Of a stretch of 64,000 bases of DNA, positions 50,749 to 58,976 are shown one piece after another. A model generated the notes under the pieces. That model ran no database searches and was not told the DNA's origin. It saw nothing but the letters and a program-made list of their open reading frames with translations. Position 1 is the stretch's first letter, and each line of letters begins with the position of its first letter. This DNA comes from an uncultured Lachnospiraceae bacterium (lineage in GTDB: Bacteria; Bacillota; Clostridia; Lachnospirales; Lachnospiraceae): positions 32,730 through 96,729 of the forward strand of contig CAJTPO010000009.1 in assembly GCA_910578115.1 (NCBI GenBank), written 5' to 3'. A program made the position numbers and the translations under genes.

Positions 50749-51264
50749 TTAAGTCCGGTTTCTCCGGTCTCTCTGTTTGCCGTCTCTTCGTTTCCCCTGA
50801 CCGCCGGTCTCCTCCAACGACTGCCGCAGGCGGCTTCTGGCATCCGACAGTCTGGATCTCACCGTGCCGGAAGGCAGGCCGAAAATCTTTCCCAGCTCCG
50901 CGGAATTATAACCTTCCAGATAGCGCAGTGTAAAAAGCATCCTCTCCTCCGGTGTCAGTACAGCCAGAAGCTGTGCATCATCCACCTGCGCATATTCCGC
51001 ATCCTCGATCCCTTCTTCAGGCATCTGCTCCACCATGGTCTCAAAGGCTTCCCGGCGCTTCCTGTCTATGTACAGGTTTTTGACCGTGCGGTACATCCAG
51101 GCCCGGCGTTTGCCGGCATCAAGCTCCTGAAGCAGTCCGGTGTTCAACATTGCCCGCAGAAATGCCTCCTGCACCAGATCTTCCGCCTGCGTCCTGCTGC
51201 CTGCCATGGCCGTGCACCAGCCTGTGAGTTCCTGATAGAGGGAATCATACAGTTCATCGATCAT
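50749..51264 (-). CDS. ECF-type sigma-70 family RNA polymerase sigma factor
   Basis: A protein of about 171 residues. Region 2 (SRTQAEDLVQEAFLRAML to WMYRTVKNLYIDRKRR) and region 4 (LTPEERMLFTLRYLEGYNSA, then LPSGTVRSRLSDARSRLRQ) are both clear; sigma-1 and sigma-3 are absent, as in extracytoplasmic-function factors. AGGGG seven bases before the ATG at 51264 sets the start. No typical zinc-binding anti-sigma gene follows; instead there is the beta-solenoid-like gene. The C-terminus is unusually basic. Confidence 0.9.
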   Translation of the reverse strand: MIDELYDSLYQELTGWCTAMAGSRTQAEDLVQEAFLRAMLNTGLLQELDAGKRRAWMYRTVKNLYIDRKRREAFETMVEQMPEEGIEDAEYAQVDDAQLLAVLTPEERMLFTLRYLEGYNSAELGKIFGLPSGTVRSRLSDARSRLRQSLEETGGQGKRRDGKQRDRRNRT

Positions 51265-51380
51265 ACCTGCACCCCTGTCTCCTTCCCCAAGCAAGATCCA
51301 TTGTCTTTTGCGCTTTCATATAGATAACGTTTGAGAAGAGAAAAGTGTTGAAACTTTTTTAAAAATTTTTGAGAAAAGAT

Positions 51381-53942
51381 TTATTCCAGCGTTTTTCCGT
51401 TCAGGTAGCTCTCCGCTCCCTCATAAATATTTGACGCGAGAATGATCCGTAGCATTCTGGCCGCACATGCATTCAGATCCTTTTCAGACAGACACAGATG
51501 CTTTTCTCCCTGAACAGCGTCCACGATCTCCTGAATATCCGACACTCGTCCCGGCATCACCAGATCGTTCCCGGCCGCAATGCATCTGGCCGCGGATGCC
51601 CCATGCCCGCTGTTGGTGGTCGTCCAGTCTGTCATGATGATCCCTGCAAATCCCCACTCCTGTCTGGCTGCCGTCGTGCACAGGTCATAGTGATTGGCGG
51701 CATGAACGCCGTTTACTTTATTATAAGAAGTCATAATGGCCATGGGCTGGGAAGTCCTGACCGCGATTTCAAACCCTTTCAGATAAATTTCCCGCAATGC
51801 CCGCTCCGATACAACGGAATCCACGCCCCAGCGGTTATCTTCCTGATTGTTGCACGCATAATGCTTGATCGTCGTTCCGACCCCCGGTATCTTCTGCACG
51901 CCCAAAGTGATCGCCGCTGCCATCGCGCCGCTTACAAGCGGATCCTCCGAATAATATTCAAAGTTTCGCCCGCAGAGCGGATTCCTGTGAATGTTCAGTC
52001 CCGGAGCCAGCCACAATGTTATGCCGAATTCCTCCATCTCACGGCCGATCATCTCCCCGATCTCCTGCAGCAGCTCCACGTCGAAGCTCTGCCCCAGATG
52101 TGTGCCTACCGGAATCGCACTGCAGAACTGGTAATGTGAGACAGATCCCTCGTGCAGGAATTCCTTTTGGAAAATGCGGTTTTCCAGACTCTCGATCTGG
52201 CCCAGAGTATAGATACTGCCATCGGCCGGATTTTCCTCGTAGTGCTTTTGCAGCCGCAGCCCTGCCGGCCCGTCCGCCAGTACAATGCTGCCGATCTGAT
52301 ACGGTTCCTCTAAGATCCGTGTCGTCTCGCCCGCGGCTCCCGGCACCGTCACCGATGCGTTTCCTATCACCTCCGCGCCCCCGTCCTTGACCCTTCCGCA
52401 CACCAGCATTGCTTTCTGCATCAGAGTCAGCTGCTCCGCCAGTCTGGAGGCTTCGTCCGCGGCCTCGCCGATATTCTCACGGCTTTGCCGTTTCATCTCC
52501 TCCTCTGCCTGCATTTCCTGCACTTCCCGATCCATGGAAATAACGGGCAGCCCCTTGTCCCGGCAGATTTCATCAAACTCCTTTTCCCACGCCTCCACCA
52601 GCTCGTCCGCCGGCTCGATCTCCGTCAGCGAAGTCAACAGAGGGCATATACTATGCAGTTCACTCATCAATACGGTCCCGCTCAGCTCCAGACAGCCTGC
52701 CATCTCTGTCTGGGCCGCATTTTTTCCGATAAAAATATAATACTTCCCCTGCTCCATGGTATAAGCCGCTTTTCCCGCCCAATAAGATTCCAGCAACGAC
52801 AGGTCAAATTCCAGTGTCACGCTTTCTTCCTCTCCCGGCAGCAGAAGTCTCGTCTTCGCAAACGCCGTCAGGCGCTTCTTCTCTTTCTTCAAATGCCCGG
52901 ACGGACAGGAGGCATATACCTGCACCACTTCCCTGCCGGATACACTACCCGTATTTCTTACGTTCACCCGGATGACTGCCCGGTGTCCCTGCAGCGTGAT
53001 CTCCTCTGTGCGCAGCGCGAAACTGGTATAGGAAAGGCCGTAGCCAAAGCAGTATCTGGGCTTGACGCCAAAGGAATCAAAGTAGCGGTAGCCTACGTAG
53101 ATTCCTTCCTTATATTTTTCTTCATACAGGTTGCCGTTATTGTGGCCAAACTCCTCACTGCCCGGATAGTCCGCGTAGGCATTGGCCCAGGTGTCGGTCA
53201 GCCTGCCGCTGGGATTTACCTGCCCGCTGAGGACATCTGCCAGTGCGTTGCCGCCCTCCATGCCCGCCTGCGACAGATACACCACCGCCGCTATTCCCAA
53301 TTCCTCCACAAAGGAAAGGTCGATGATCCCTCCCGTGTTCAAAATGGCGATGGTCTTGTCATACAGGGATGCAATGTCTTTCAGTTCCCGGTATTCCGTG
53401 TCGGACAGATAATAGTCTCCCTTCTTCACATAGCGGTCAGCGCCTTCCCCGGAGATCCTGCTGATCACATAGACTGCCGTGTCCGTATCCCCGCTGTCCT
53501 CGGCCGTGATCGCCTTTCCGCTTGGAGCTGCCATGGGATTTGCCGCATGCGCCTTGTATAAAGCGTCGAAATCTTCCCGTCCGCCCGCGATCCGGTAAAT
53601 GGACGCTTCCCATTCATCCCGCGCTTCTTGATAGCGTCTGTCATAATCCGCCAGCCAGTCGTCCGTGGTGATAACAAATCCGCTGTTGCGAAGCCCCTCA
53701 TCAATACTCACATTACTCCGGTTGTTGACGCTGCCCGATCCCGTCCCGCCTTTAACTGTGTATCTGGCGCCAAAGCCATACAGCGCGATCCTGGCACCGG
53801 CCTGCAGCGGCAGTACTCCGTCATTTTCCAAAAGCACGATTCCTTCCGCCGCCGCCCGCCTGGCGATCTTGCGATGTTCCCGCTCCCTGTCGCTTTCTTC
53901 CGCAGACAATGTCCCCGGGTAGTTTCTTTCACGCAGCTTCAT
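51381..53942 (-). CDS. GH3 beta-glycosidase with permuted domain order
   Basis: An 853-residue cytoplasmic glycosidase. The usual C-terminal (alpha/beta)6 domain comes first (about 30-340, with GGTGSGSVNN and YGLSYTSFALR), then a fibronectin-III-like domain (about 345-455). The (beta/alpha)8 barrel normally found at the N-terminus comes last (about 530-830). The nucleophile is the Asp in GIIMTDW near residue 772; KHYACNNQE is also present. A similar reversed order has been reported for some rumen Clostridia beta-glucosidases. AAGGAGG precedes the ATG. Probable activity is on beta-glucosides or xylosides. Confidence 0.92.
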   Translation of the reverse strand: MKLRERNYPGTLSAEESDREREHRKIARRAAAEGIVLLENDGVLPLQAGARIALYGFGARYTVKGGTGSGSVNNRSNVSIDEGLRNSGFVITTDDWLADYDRRYQEARDEWEASIYRIAGGREDFDALYKAHAANPMAAPSGKAITAEDSGDTDTAVYVISRISGEGADRYVKKGDYYLSDTEYRELKDIASLYDKTIAILNTGGIIDLSFVEELGIAAVVYLSQAGMEGGNALADVLSGQVNPSGRLTDTWANAYADYPGSEEFGHNNGNLYEEKYKEGIYVGYRYFDSFGVKPRYCFGYGLSYTSFALRTEEITLQGHRAVIRVNVRNTGSVSGREVVQVYASCPSGHLKKEKKRLTAFAKTRLLLPGEEESVTLEFDLSLLESYWAGKAAYTMEQGKYYIFIGKNAAQTEMAGCLELSGTVLMSELHSICPLLTSLTEIEPADELVEAWEKEFDEICRDKGLPVISMDREVQEMQAEEEMKRQSRENIGEAADEASRLAEQLTLMQKAMLVCGRVKDGGAEVIGNASVTVPGAAGETTRILEEPYQIGSIVLADGPAGLRLQKHYEENPADGSIYTLGQIESLENRIFQKEFLHEGSVSHYQFCSAIPVGTHLGQSFDVELLQEIGEMIGREMEEFGITLWLAPGLNIHRNPLCGRNFEYYSEDPLVSGAMAAAITLGVQKIPGVGTTIKHYACNNQEDNRWGVDSVVSERALREIYLKGFEIAVRTSQPMAIMTSYNKVNGVHAANHYDLCTTAARQEWGFAGIIMTDWTTTNSGHGASAARCIAAGNDLVMPGRVSDIQEIVDAVQGEKHLCLSEKDLNACAARMLRIILASNIYEGAESYLNGKTLE

Positions 53943-54021
53943 TTCTTTCGTCCTCCTTCTGATTTATGTTAATTCTTTTTCTGTTTGTATCTGTGTCGCC
54001 TGTTCACTGAGGGTATGATAA

Positions 54022-54058
54022 AAAGATATCCCTTATAATCTGCAATTACAAGGGATTG
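54022..54058 (-). terminator. Terminator after the HIRAN-domain gene
   Basis: On the minus strand ATCCCTT and AAGGGAT arms are followed by ATCTTTTTAT, about 40 bases past the stop codon. Confidence 0.6.
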
Positions 54059-54093
54059 TGACAAATTATGCTTTTCCAAACTGGCTCTCGACT

Positions 54094-54933
54094 TTACGAT
54101 AAACACTTAAAAATGACTCTGATGCATTCATTGCAATTCTTCTTATTATCCACATAGTGAACATGGCATGCGATCTTCTTATTGCTCTCGAGCATTCTCT
54201 TCACACCTTCACTGTAATATCTGGGTACATAACCGAGAAGATGGCCCGATACATCCAAAATCCGTACGGCATTCTCATCATACTGGTTTCCCGGCTCTCT
54301 CTTTAGAATAACCTCATCCCCTCTGGTAACCGTAAGTGATTTCTCACAATTTTCACCATCACAGCCCAGATAATGCCTGACACCGGCAATAAAGAATTTT
54401 CTTTCTACATTTTCATCTAAATTCATGATTGGATCAATAAACTCGAAATTATCAATCGGAAGTCTGGCTCCGCTTCTCTTTAAAAGCAGATATTCATCAT
54501 ATTGTTCTAAATCATATTTCTTTAAAATATCCTGAATATCTTTTCTTCTCTTATCCGGTAACCGACTCGCAAAAACCGGGAAAAGTTTTCGATCCGTATA
54601 TACCTTTTGAACATCAGGAAAACAAAGCAAAGGTGTAAAACCGTCATTCAGCGCAGCCTGAACCTCCTTGGCATATCGAAATTCATATTGTCCGTTTTTT
54701 ACCAGCTGCCCCACGATATACTGCGTTCTTGACTGCTCTGATTTCCAAATTAAATACAAATAGTCCTTTCCACTTGCAATACACTCCGAAACATGATCGG
54801 TAGTCTCTACGTCCTTTTTATATTTGAACAGGCCTGTTTGCTCCGTATCAGGGTTTATTAACCACAGCTTTTCACTTCGTCCACTTCCTTCGGATGCCCC
54901 CTCATACTCCTTCCAATTCGAAAAATCTTTCAT
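54094..54933 (-). CDS. HIRAN-domain protein with HipA-like fragments (probable fusion remnant)
   Basis: About 279 residues. Residues ~185-279 are a HIRAN domain (FFIAGVRHYLGCDG, REPGNQYDENAVRI, GYVPRYYSEGV), a fold that binds DNA ends in other proteins. Residues ~100-175 resemble the HipA N-terminal subdomain (KLFPVFASRLPDKRRKD, YLLLKRSGARLPIDNFEFIDPI). Residues ~1-55 look like the very start of a HipA-like kinase (GRSEKLWLINPDTEQTGLFK) whose remainder is absent. The likely history is an in-frame deletion joining two adjacent genes near SGKDYLYLIWK. The ATG at 54933 is preferred because the sequence before it is duplicated upstream of the NUDIX gene; 54987 is possible. Confidence 0.75.
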   Translation of the reverse strand: MKDFSNWKEYEGASEGSGRSEKLWLINPDTEQTGLFKYKKDVETTDHVSECIASGKDYLYLIWKSEQSRTQYIVGQLVKNGQYEFRYAKEVQAALNDGFTPLLCFPDVQKVYTDRKLFPVFASRLPDKRRKDIQDILKKYDLEQYDEYLLLKRSGARLPIDNFEFIDPIMNLDENVERKFFIAGVRHYLGCDGENCEKSLTVTRGDEVILKREPGNQYDENAVRILDVSGHLLGYVPRYYSEGVKRMLESNKKIACHVHYVDNKKNCNECIRVIFKCLS

Positions 54934-54954
54934 CTGCTTTTGTTCCTCTTCATT

Positions 54955-54991
54955 TGATACAAACAATACTTCTGTTAATATTATCACAGAT
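54955..54991 (+). repeat. ~36-base direct repeat, copy 1 (before the HIRAN gene)
   Basis: TTGATACAAACAATACTTCT and the following TGTTAATATTATCACAGAT match 55593-55628 with a few substitutions and a 3-base indel, in the same orientation. The two copies bracket the NUDIX gene. Confidence 0.75.
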
Positions 54992-55002
54992 CATCATACT
55001 TG

Positions 55003-55521
55003 TTATGGTCCAACGAGATCGTCACTAATAAACTCTACGTTTCCATCTGCCATACTCTTAAAGGTACAAAAATGTTGTCTGCCATCAAATTCGAGCAAAT
55101 CTTCAACTGCTTTTCTTATATATGGGTCAGTTATTTTTTCTTTTGCTTCATTTGGAGCAAACCAGGCCACCTCAATACTTTCATCTGAAACAGCTTCCTT
55201 TCCTCCCATATATTTACAGATAAAGGTCAAATTGACAGTTGTTGGTAAGACCATTCCTTCAAGAGGACCGTATCCGGGCTTTGATGACAATCTCTGATAA
55301 ATACCTGCAAGTTTCTCTGCTTCTGCAATCACACCGCTTTCTTCAGAAATTTCCCGTTTTAATCCATCTAATACGGACTCACCCTGCTCCACTACACCTC
55401 CTGGTAATTCCCATCCTCTATTTTTAGATTTTATCAGTAAAACCTTATCATCTTTATACACTAACCCGGCAGCCGATACAAAATGTACTTGAAGCTGCCT
55501 CGTTTCCAACCATTTATCCAT
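55003..55521 (-). CDS. NUDIX hydrolase
   Basis: A 172-residue hydrolase of nucleoside-diphosphate-linked compounds. The NUDIX box is intact at residues 42-64 (GVVEQGE, then REISEESGV with the metal-binding glutamates). The rest of the sandwich fold is of ordinary length. GGGAGG precedes the ATG. The gene is flanked by ~36-base direct repeats that include the upstream region of both itself and the HIRAN gene. The specific substrate is not predictable. Confidence 0.9.
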   Translation of the reverse strand: MDKWLETRQLQVHFVSAAGLVYKDDKVLLIKSKNRGWELPGGVVEQGESVLDGLKREISEESGVIAEAEKLAGIYQRLSSKPGYGPLEGMVLPTTVNLTFICKYMGGKEAVSDESIEVAWFAPNEAKEKITDPYIRKAVEDLLEFDGRQHFCTFKSMADGNVEFISDDLVGP

Positions 55522-55592
55522 TATCTTTCCTCCCGGAAATTCCGAATTGTCGGTTCATTTATCGGTTCAAAGTATAGCAAATTTCCTTTTCA

Positions 55593-55628
55593 GTTGATGC
55601 AAACAATACTTCTGTTATTATCGCAGAT
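55593..55628 (+). repeat. ~36-base direct repeat, copy 2 (upstream of the NUDIX gene)
   Basis: TTGATGCAAACAATACTTCT and the following TGTTATTATCGCAGAT match the copy at 54955. It lies about 70 bases upstream of the NUDIX start codon on the minus strand, where the promoter is expected. Confidence 0.75.
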
Positions 55629-55676
55629 TAACAGTCCGATATATGACTCTTTATGAAAGAAATATCTCCTTATTGG

Positions 55677-56144
55677 TCAGAACCCTTCTTCCTGCCGCTG
55701 CCTGCGCATCTTTCGCCTTTTTATCCCCGCTTCCCACTCTGCCTTTTCGGCCTCTGTCTCAACGATCAGCCTCGGCACTTCCACCGGCTTGCCGTCATCG
55801 TCAATCGCCACCAGCGTTAAGTAGGCTCTGTTTATGGGCTTCCTGATCCCGTCGATGCTTTCTATATAAGTGTCCACACGCACCTCCATCGACGTCCTGC
55901 CCACATAAGTTACCCGCCCGATCAATACGATCAGATCTTTCAGATACGCTCCCCGGATAAACTTCAGATTATCTACGGAGGCCGTTATCACATCCCGCTG
56001 CGCATACCGGATTCCTATCAGACCGGCCAGCTCGTCGATCCATTCCATCAATTTTCCGCCGAACAATCTTCCCGCACCGTTTAAGTATTCCGGACGCACC
56101 TGATAGATCTGTTCCATTCTGGACTCCGCCACTGTCTTTTCCAT
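55677..56144 (-). CDS. Acyl-CoA thioesterase, hotdog fold (YciA-like)
   Basis: A 155-residue hotdog-fold thioesterase that hydrolyses acyl-CoA to free acid and CoA. The characteristic helix GGKLMEWIDELAGLIGIRYA carries the catalytic acidic residue, and the strand VGRTSMEVRVDTYIE and the final basic tail are typical. It stands alone behind its own promoter, which closely resembles that of the helicase gene next to it. The preferred chain length is unknown. Confidence 0.88.
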   Translation of the reverse strand: MEKTVAESRMEQIYQVRPEYLNGAGRLFGGKLMEWIDELAGLIGIRYAQRDVITASVDNLKFIRGAYLKDLIVLIGRVTYVGRTSMEVRVDTYIESIDGIRKPINRAYLTLVAIDDDGKPVEVPRLIVETEAEKAEWEAGIKRRKMRRQRQEEGF

Positions 56145-56197
56145 GTGAATCTCAATCCCTTTCCCTTACAACAAAGTGGTCTACATCTGTTCTATAC

Positions 56198-56226
56198 ATT
56201 GTACTTTATATTCAGATTTTATTCAA
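56198..56226 (-). promoter_or_regulatory. Promoter of the thioesterase gene
   Basis: On the minus strand TTGAAT, 17 bases, TACAAT. The spacer and surroundings match the promoter at 58675-58703 closely (GTACAATGTA shared). Confidence 0.6.
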
Positions 56227-56309
56227 TTTTAAACGAATCACGAAAGCATGACACAGCCTGTTAATGAAAACAGCGGGTTTTATTTCCCTGGCAAGGTGCG
56301 CAAGGCGCA

Positions 56310-58496
56310 TTACAAGATCAGCAGATCCTTCTCATACAGCACCCTTATCCCAAGTGTCTTCTGCATCTCGCCAAACCGGATCACCACCAGTTCCCCCTGT
56401 ACTTCCTCAACCACGCCTTCCCCAAACTTCCTGTGACGGATAATCAGCCCTTCCCCGATCTGCGCCGCATAGTTCTCATATGCTTCTCGGTCAAAAGGCC
56501 TTTCTACTGCGGCATTCCCTCTTTCCTGCGCCAAAGTCCTGCGCATTTTTTGTACCGCTTTCTTCTTCCTGCCCACAAGTTCCTCGCACAGACTGGACTT
56601 CTGATCCAGTCTGAACACCGACAGCCTGTCCTTTGCCCGGGTCACGCCTACATAGAACAGGCGGCGTTCTTCTTCGTAAATCTCCCGCTCTTTTTCATCC
56701 ATGAATTTGGCATTCGCGGGTACACTTTCGGGAAATATGCCGTCGATCACATCCAGCAGATAGACATTGTCATACTCCAGCCCTTTGCTGGAATGGATCG
56801 TAGATAAAATGACAGGCTGTATATCCTGCGTGCCGTTTCTGTACACGACGGAAGCCTCTTCCTGTCTCTCTTCCCTTCTCTCTTCCCTTCTCTCTTCCTG
56901 TCCGCCTTTCATTCTCCCTTCCATGATCGCCCGCAGCTCATCCAGTCTCTCCACAAACCGCCCCGGAGAGTTTTCGCCCTGTCCGATCATTTTCAGGATA
57001 AACACCTTGCTGTCTCCAATTTCCATGCGCTCGAGATAATCCCCGTATCCCATATTGTAAACGATTCTGGCGATCGCCCTGTCCGCCCGCTCCGTCAAAA
57101 GACATTTCAGGTGCATCCGGATCAGCCGGCAGCTTTGGACTGTCCGGTCCGGCAGTTGTCCGCCCCGCAGGGCAATCTCCATAATATCCCTGTCTTCTCT
57201 CTCGCTGATCTCACAGATCCGCAGCGCATCCTGTTTCTTGATATAGGTAGCGATCTTATAATAAATCTGCAGAAAGACCGCCGTATCCCGCGGGTTCATG
57301 GCAAAAGCGATAATATTGCGAATATCCGTTACAACCCGATGTGTGAAAAAAGTCATCTCCGCATTGCGCAGCCTGTAAGGTATCCCCTTCCGCTCCAGCT
57401 GATCCACAAGGGGCAGTACATTCTCATGATTCCGGTACAGCACCGCCGTCTGTACCTGGCATCTCTCCGCCATCCTGACCAGATAATCGTACTGTGCCTT
57501 TCTATCGTTCAATGGAATCTGCTCAATCTCCTCACCGGCAGCTCTGGCCGCTTTCATATGTTTCTCGTGGCGCAGAGTGTTTTTTTGAATAAAACGGTCC
57601 GCCGCCTCCACGATCTGCACACAGGAGCGGAAGTTTTCCTCCATAAGCAGTACCCTGGCCCCTGGATGATCCTTTTCAAATGATAAAAGCGCTTCCGGAT
57701 AAGCCGCTCGGAAGCCGTATATGCTCTGATCCTCGTCTCCCACCATAAACAGGTTGTCCCGCCGGCCGGCAAGCAGTCTGATGATCTCATGCTGGATCTT
57801 CGAGGTATCCTGCGCCTCATCCACGCAGATATACCGGTATTGATCCTGAAAACACTGCAGCGTCTCCGGACTTTTTCTTAAAATATTATAAGCATATATC
57901 ATCTGGTCGTCATAGTCCATCAAATTGCCGCCATGCAGCATTTCATGATAAGCCTTATAAATCTCTGAAATTCTGACATCCGCTTCCTCATCCAGCTGCC
58001 TGATTTCATCTTCTGTCAGCATCCTGTTCTTAATATAGGTAATCATGCTGCGAATGCCTTTCAGATCGCTTTCCGTGGCATAGTCGCCCTGCGTCCTGCG
58101 GAAAATATCCGAGAGCATTCCGTTGATCCTGTCATTCTCCGTCACCAGGGTAAACGGCGTCTTCCCGATCCGGTTCCCATAATATTGGATCACCTTGGCA
58201 CAGATCCCATTTATGGTCCGAAACTCCAGACGACTGCCGCATCCGTCTCCAAAATAAAAACGGAACCGATTTTCCATATCGCGGGCGGCGGCGATCGTAT
58301 ACGTCAGCGTCAGAATATTCTCAGGAGCGATCCCGGCACAATAAACCATATAGCCGAGCCTCGTTACCAGCACGGTTGTCTTGCCGCTTCCGGGAACCGC
58401 CAGCAGAAGAATCGGCCCGTCTATGGAGCGGACCGATTCTGACTGCTGTTCGTTGAGCTGAATATGAAATTGACTGCAGAATTCTTCGTATGTCAT
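56310..58496 (-). CDS. UvrD/PcrA-like superfamily 1 DNA helicase
   Basis: A 728-residue 3'-5' helicase. Walker A is AVPGSGKT (residues 33-40); motif II VDEAQDTS, motif III GDEDQSIYGFRAA, motif IV (MEENFRS), motif V (STIHSSKGLEYDNVYLLD) and motif VI (YVGVTRAKDRL) follow. The last ~50 residues (IGEGLIIRHRKFGEGVVEEV) resemble the PcrA C-terminal Tudor-like domain. A short insert of Glu/Arg repeats (EERREERREERQEE) lies near residue 545. It is shorter than PcrA. The start follows GAGG by five bases, directly after the repeated leader element. Repair or fork-restart role is likely. Confidence 0.92.
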   Translation of the reverse strand: MTYEEFCSQFHIQLNEQQSESVRSIDGPILLLAVPGSGKTTVLVTRLGYMVYCAGIAPENILTLTYTIAAARDMENRFRFYFGDGCGSRLEFRTINGICAKVIQYYGNRIGKTPFTLVTENDRINGMLSDIFRRTQGDYATESDLKGIRSMITYIKNRMLTEDEIRQLDEEADVRISEIYKAYHEMLHGGNLMDYDDQMIYAYNILRKSPETLQCFQDQYRYICVDEAQDTSKIQHEIIRLLAGRRDNLFMVGDEDQSIYGFRAAYPEALLSFEKDHPGARVLLMEENFRSCVQIVEAADRFIQKNTLRHEKHMKAARAAGEEIEQIPLNDRKAQYDYLVRMAERCQVQTAVLYRNHENVLPLVDQLERKGIPYRLRNAEMTFFTHRVVTDIRNIIAFAMNPRDTAVFLQIYYKIATYIKKQDALRICEISEREDRDIMEIALRGGQLPDRTVQSCRLIRMHLKCLLTERADRAIARIVYNMGYGDYLERMEIGDSKVFILKMIGQGENSPGRFVERLDELRAIMEGRMKGGQEERREERREERQEEASVVYRNGTQDIQPVILSTIHSSKGLEYDNVYLLDVIDGIFPESVPANAKFMDEKEREIYEEERRLFYVGVTRAKDRLSVFRLDQKSSLCEELVGRKKKAVQKMRRTLAQERGNAAVERPFDREAYENYAAQIGEGLIIRHRKFGEGVVEEVQGELVVIRFGEMQKTLGIRVLYEKDLLIL

Positions 58497-58501
58497 CTTT
58501 A

Positions 58502-58591
58502 CCTCTATTCCAAAGCGCTTTGCGCTGAGGCCGTGAGCAGAATTTAGGAGTTTTCCGAAGGAATACTCCGATTCTGCTCTGCGATCAACAG
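58502..58591 (-). repeat. ~90-base dispersed leader element, copy B (upstream of the helicase gene)
   Basis: Reverse complement of this segment matches 36279-36369 at about 85 of 90 positions by eye, including the GAGCAGAAT/ATTCTGCTC hairpin, the AGCGC-AA-AGCGC stem and the final Shine-Dalgarno. It lies five bases before the helicase start codon, in the same orientation relative to the gene as copy A. Confidence 0.8.
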
Positions 58592-58935
58592 TGATTTCTT
58601 CTTATGGATTTTCGGTCATTTGACCATTACCCTGCACCGCTTCTTATAGCAGGCAATAGCATATTTCCATGTACATTGTACTTGATATCCGGACTTTATT
58701 CAATTTCATTTCATCACATTTACTTATCCCCTGCAAAAAAATCCGTTACTATTCTCAGCCGCTCATAGTAACGATTCGGGGCGATATTCAGAATTTTACT
58801 TCGCAAAAATCGCCCCTCACTCCTGAATCATGTTCTCACGGAATGCTCAGTTCAGCGCATTCCTGACCCGTGAATAGCAATAAAAATCCTGTCTTCATGA
58901 TTCCCTGCCTGTGGCGGATCCAGCGGCATGACAAA
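58592..58935. other. Intergenic region between the helicase and flavoprotein genes
   Basis: Besides the helicase promoter (58675-58703), this holds an 8-base stem GGGGCGAT/ATCGCCCC with a ~24-base loop near 58776-58816. A weak inverted pair around ACGGAATG and CATTCC follows. No coding sequence is evident. Confidence 0.4.
58675..58703 (-). promoter_or_regulatory. Promoter of the helicase gene
   Basis: On the minus strand TTGAAT, 17 bases, TACAAT, about 170 bases before the helicase start codon. The whole leader element copy B would be transcribed. Nearly the same 35-base promoter stands before the thioesterase gene. Confidence 0.6.
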
Positions 58936-58964
58936 AGCGGCCCGGACACCACGTCCAGACCGCT
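58936..58964 (-). terminator. Terminator after the flavin oxidoreductase gene
   Basis: AGCGG with CCGCT and, inside, GGAC with GTCC form a stem 12 bases past the stop codon; CTTTTG follows on the minus strand. Confidence 0.6.
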
Positions 58965-58976
58965 ATGGCACAACGC

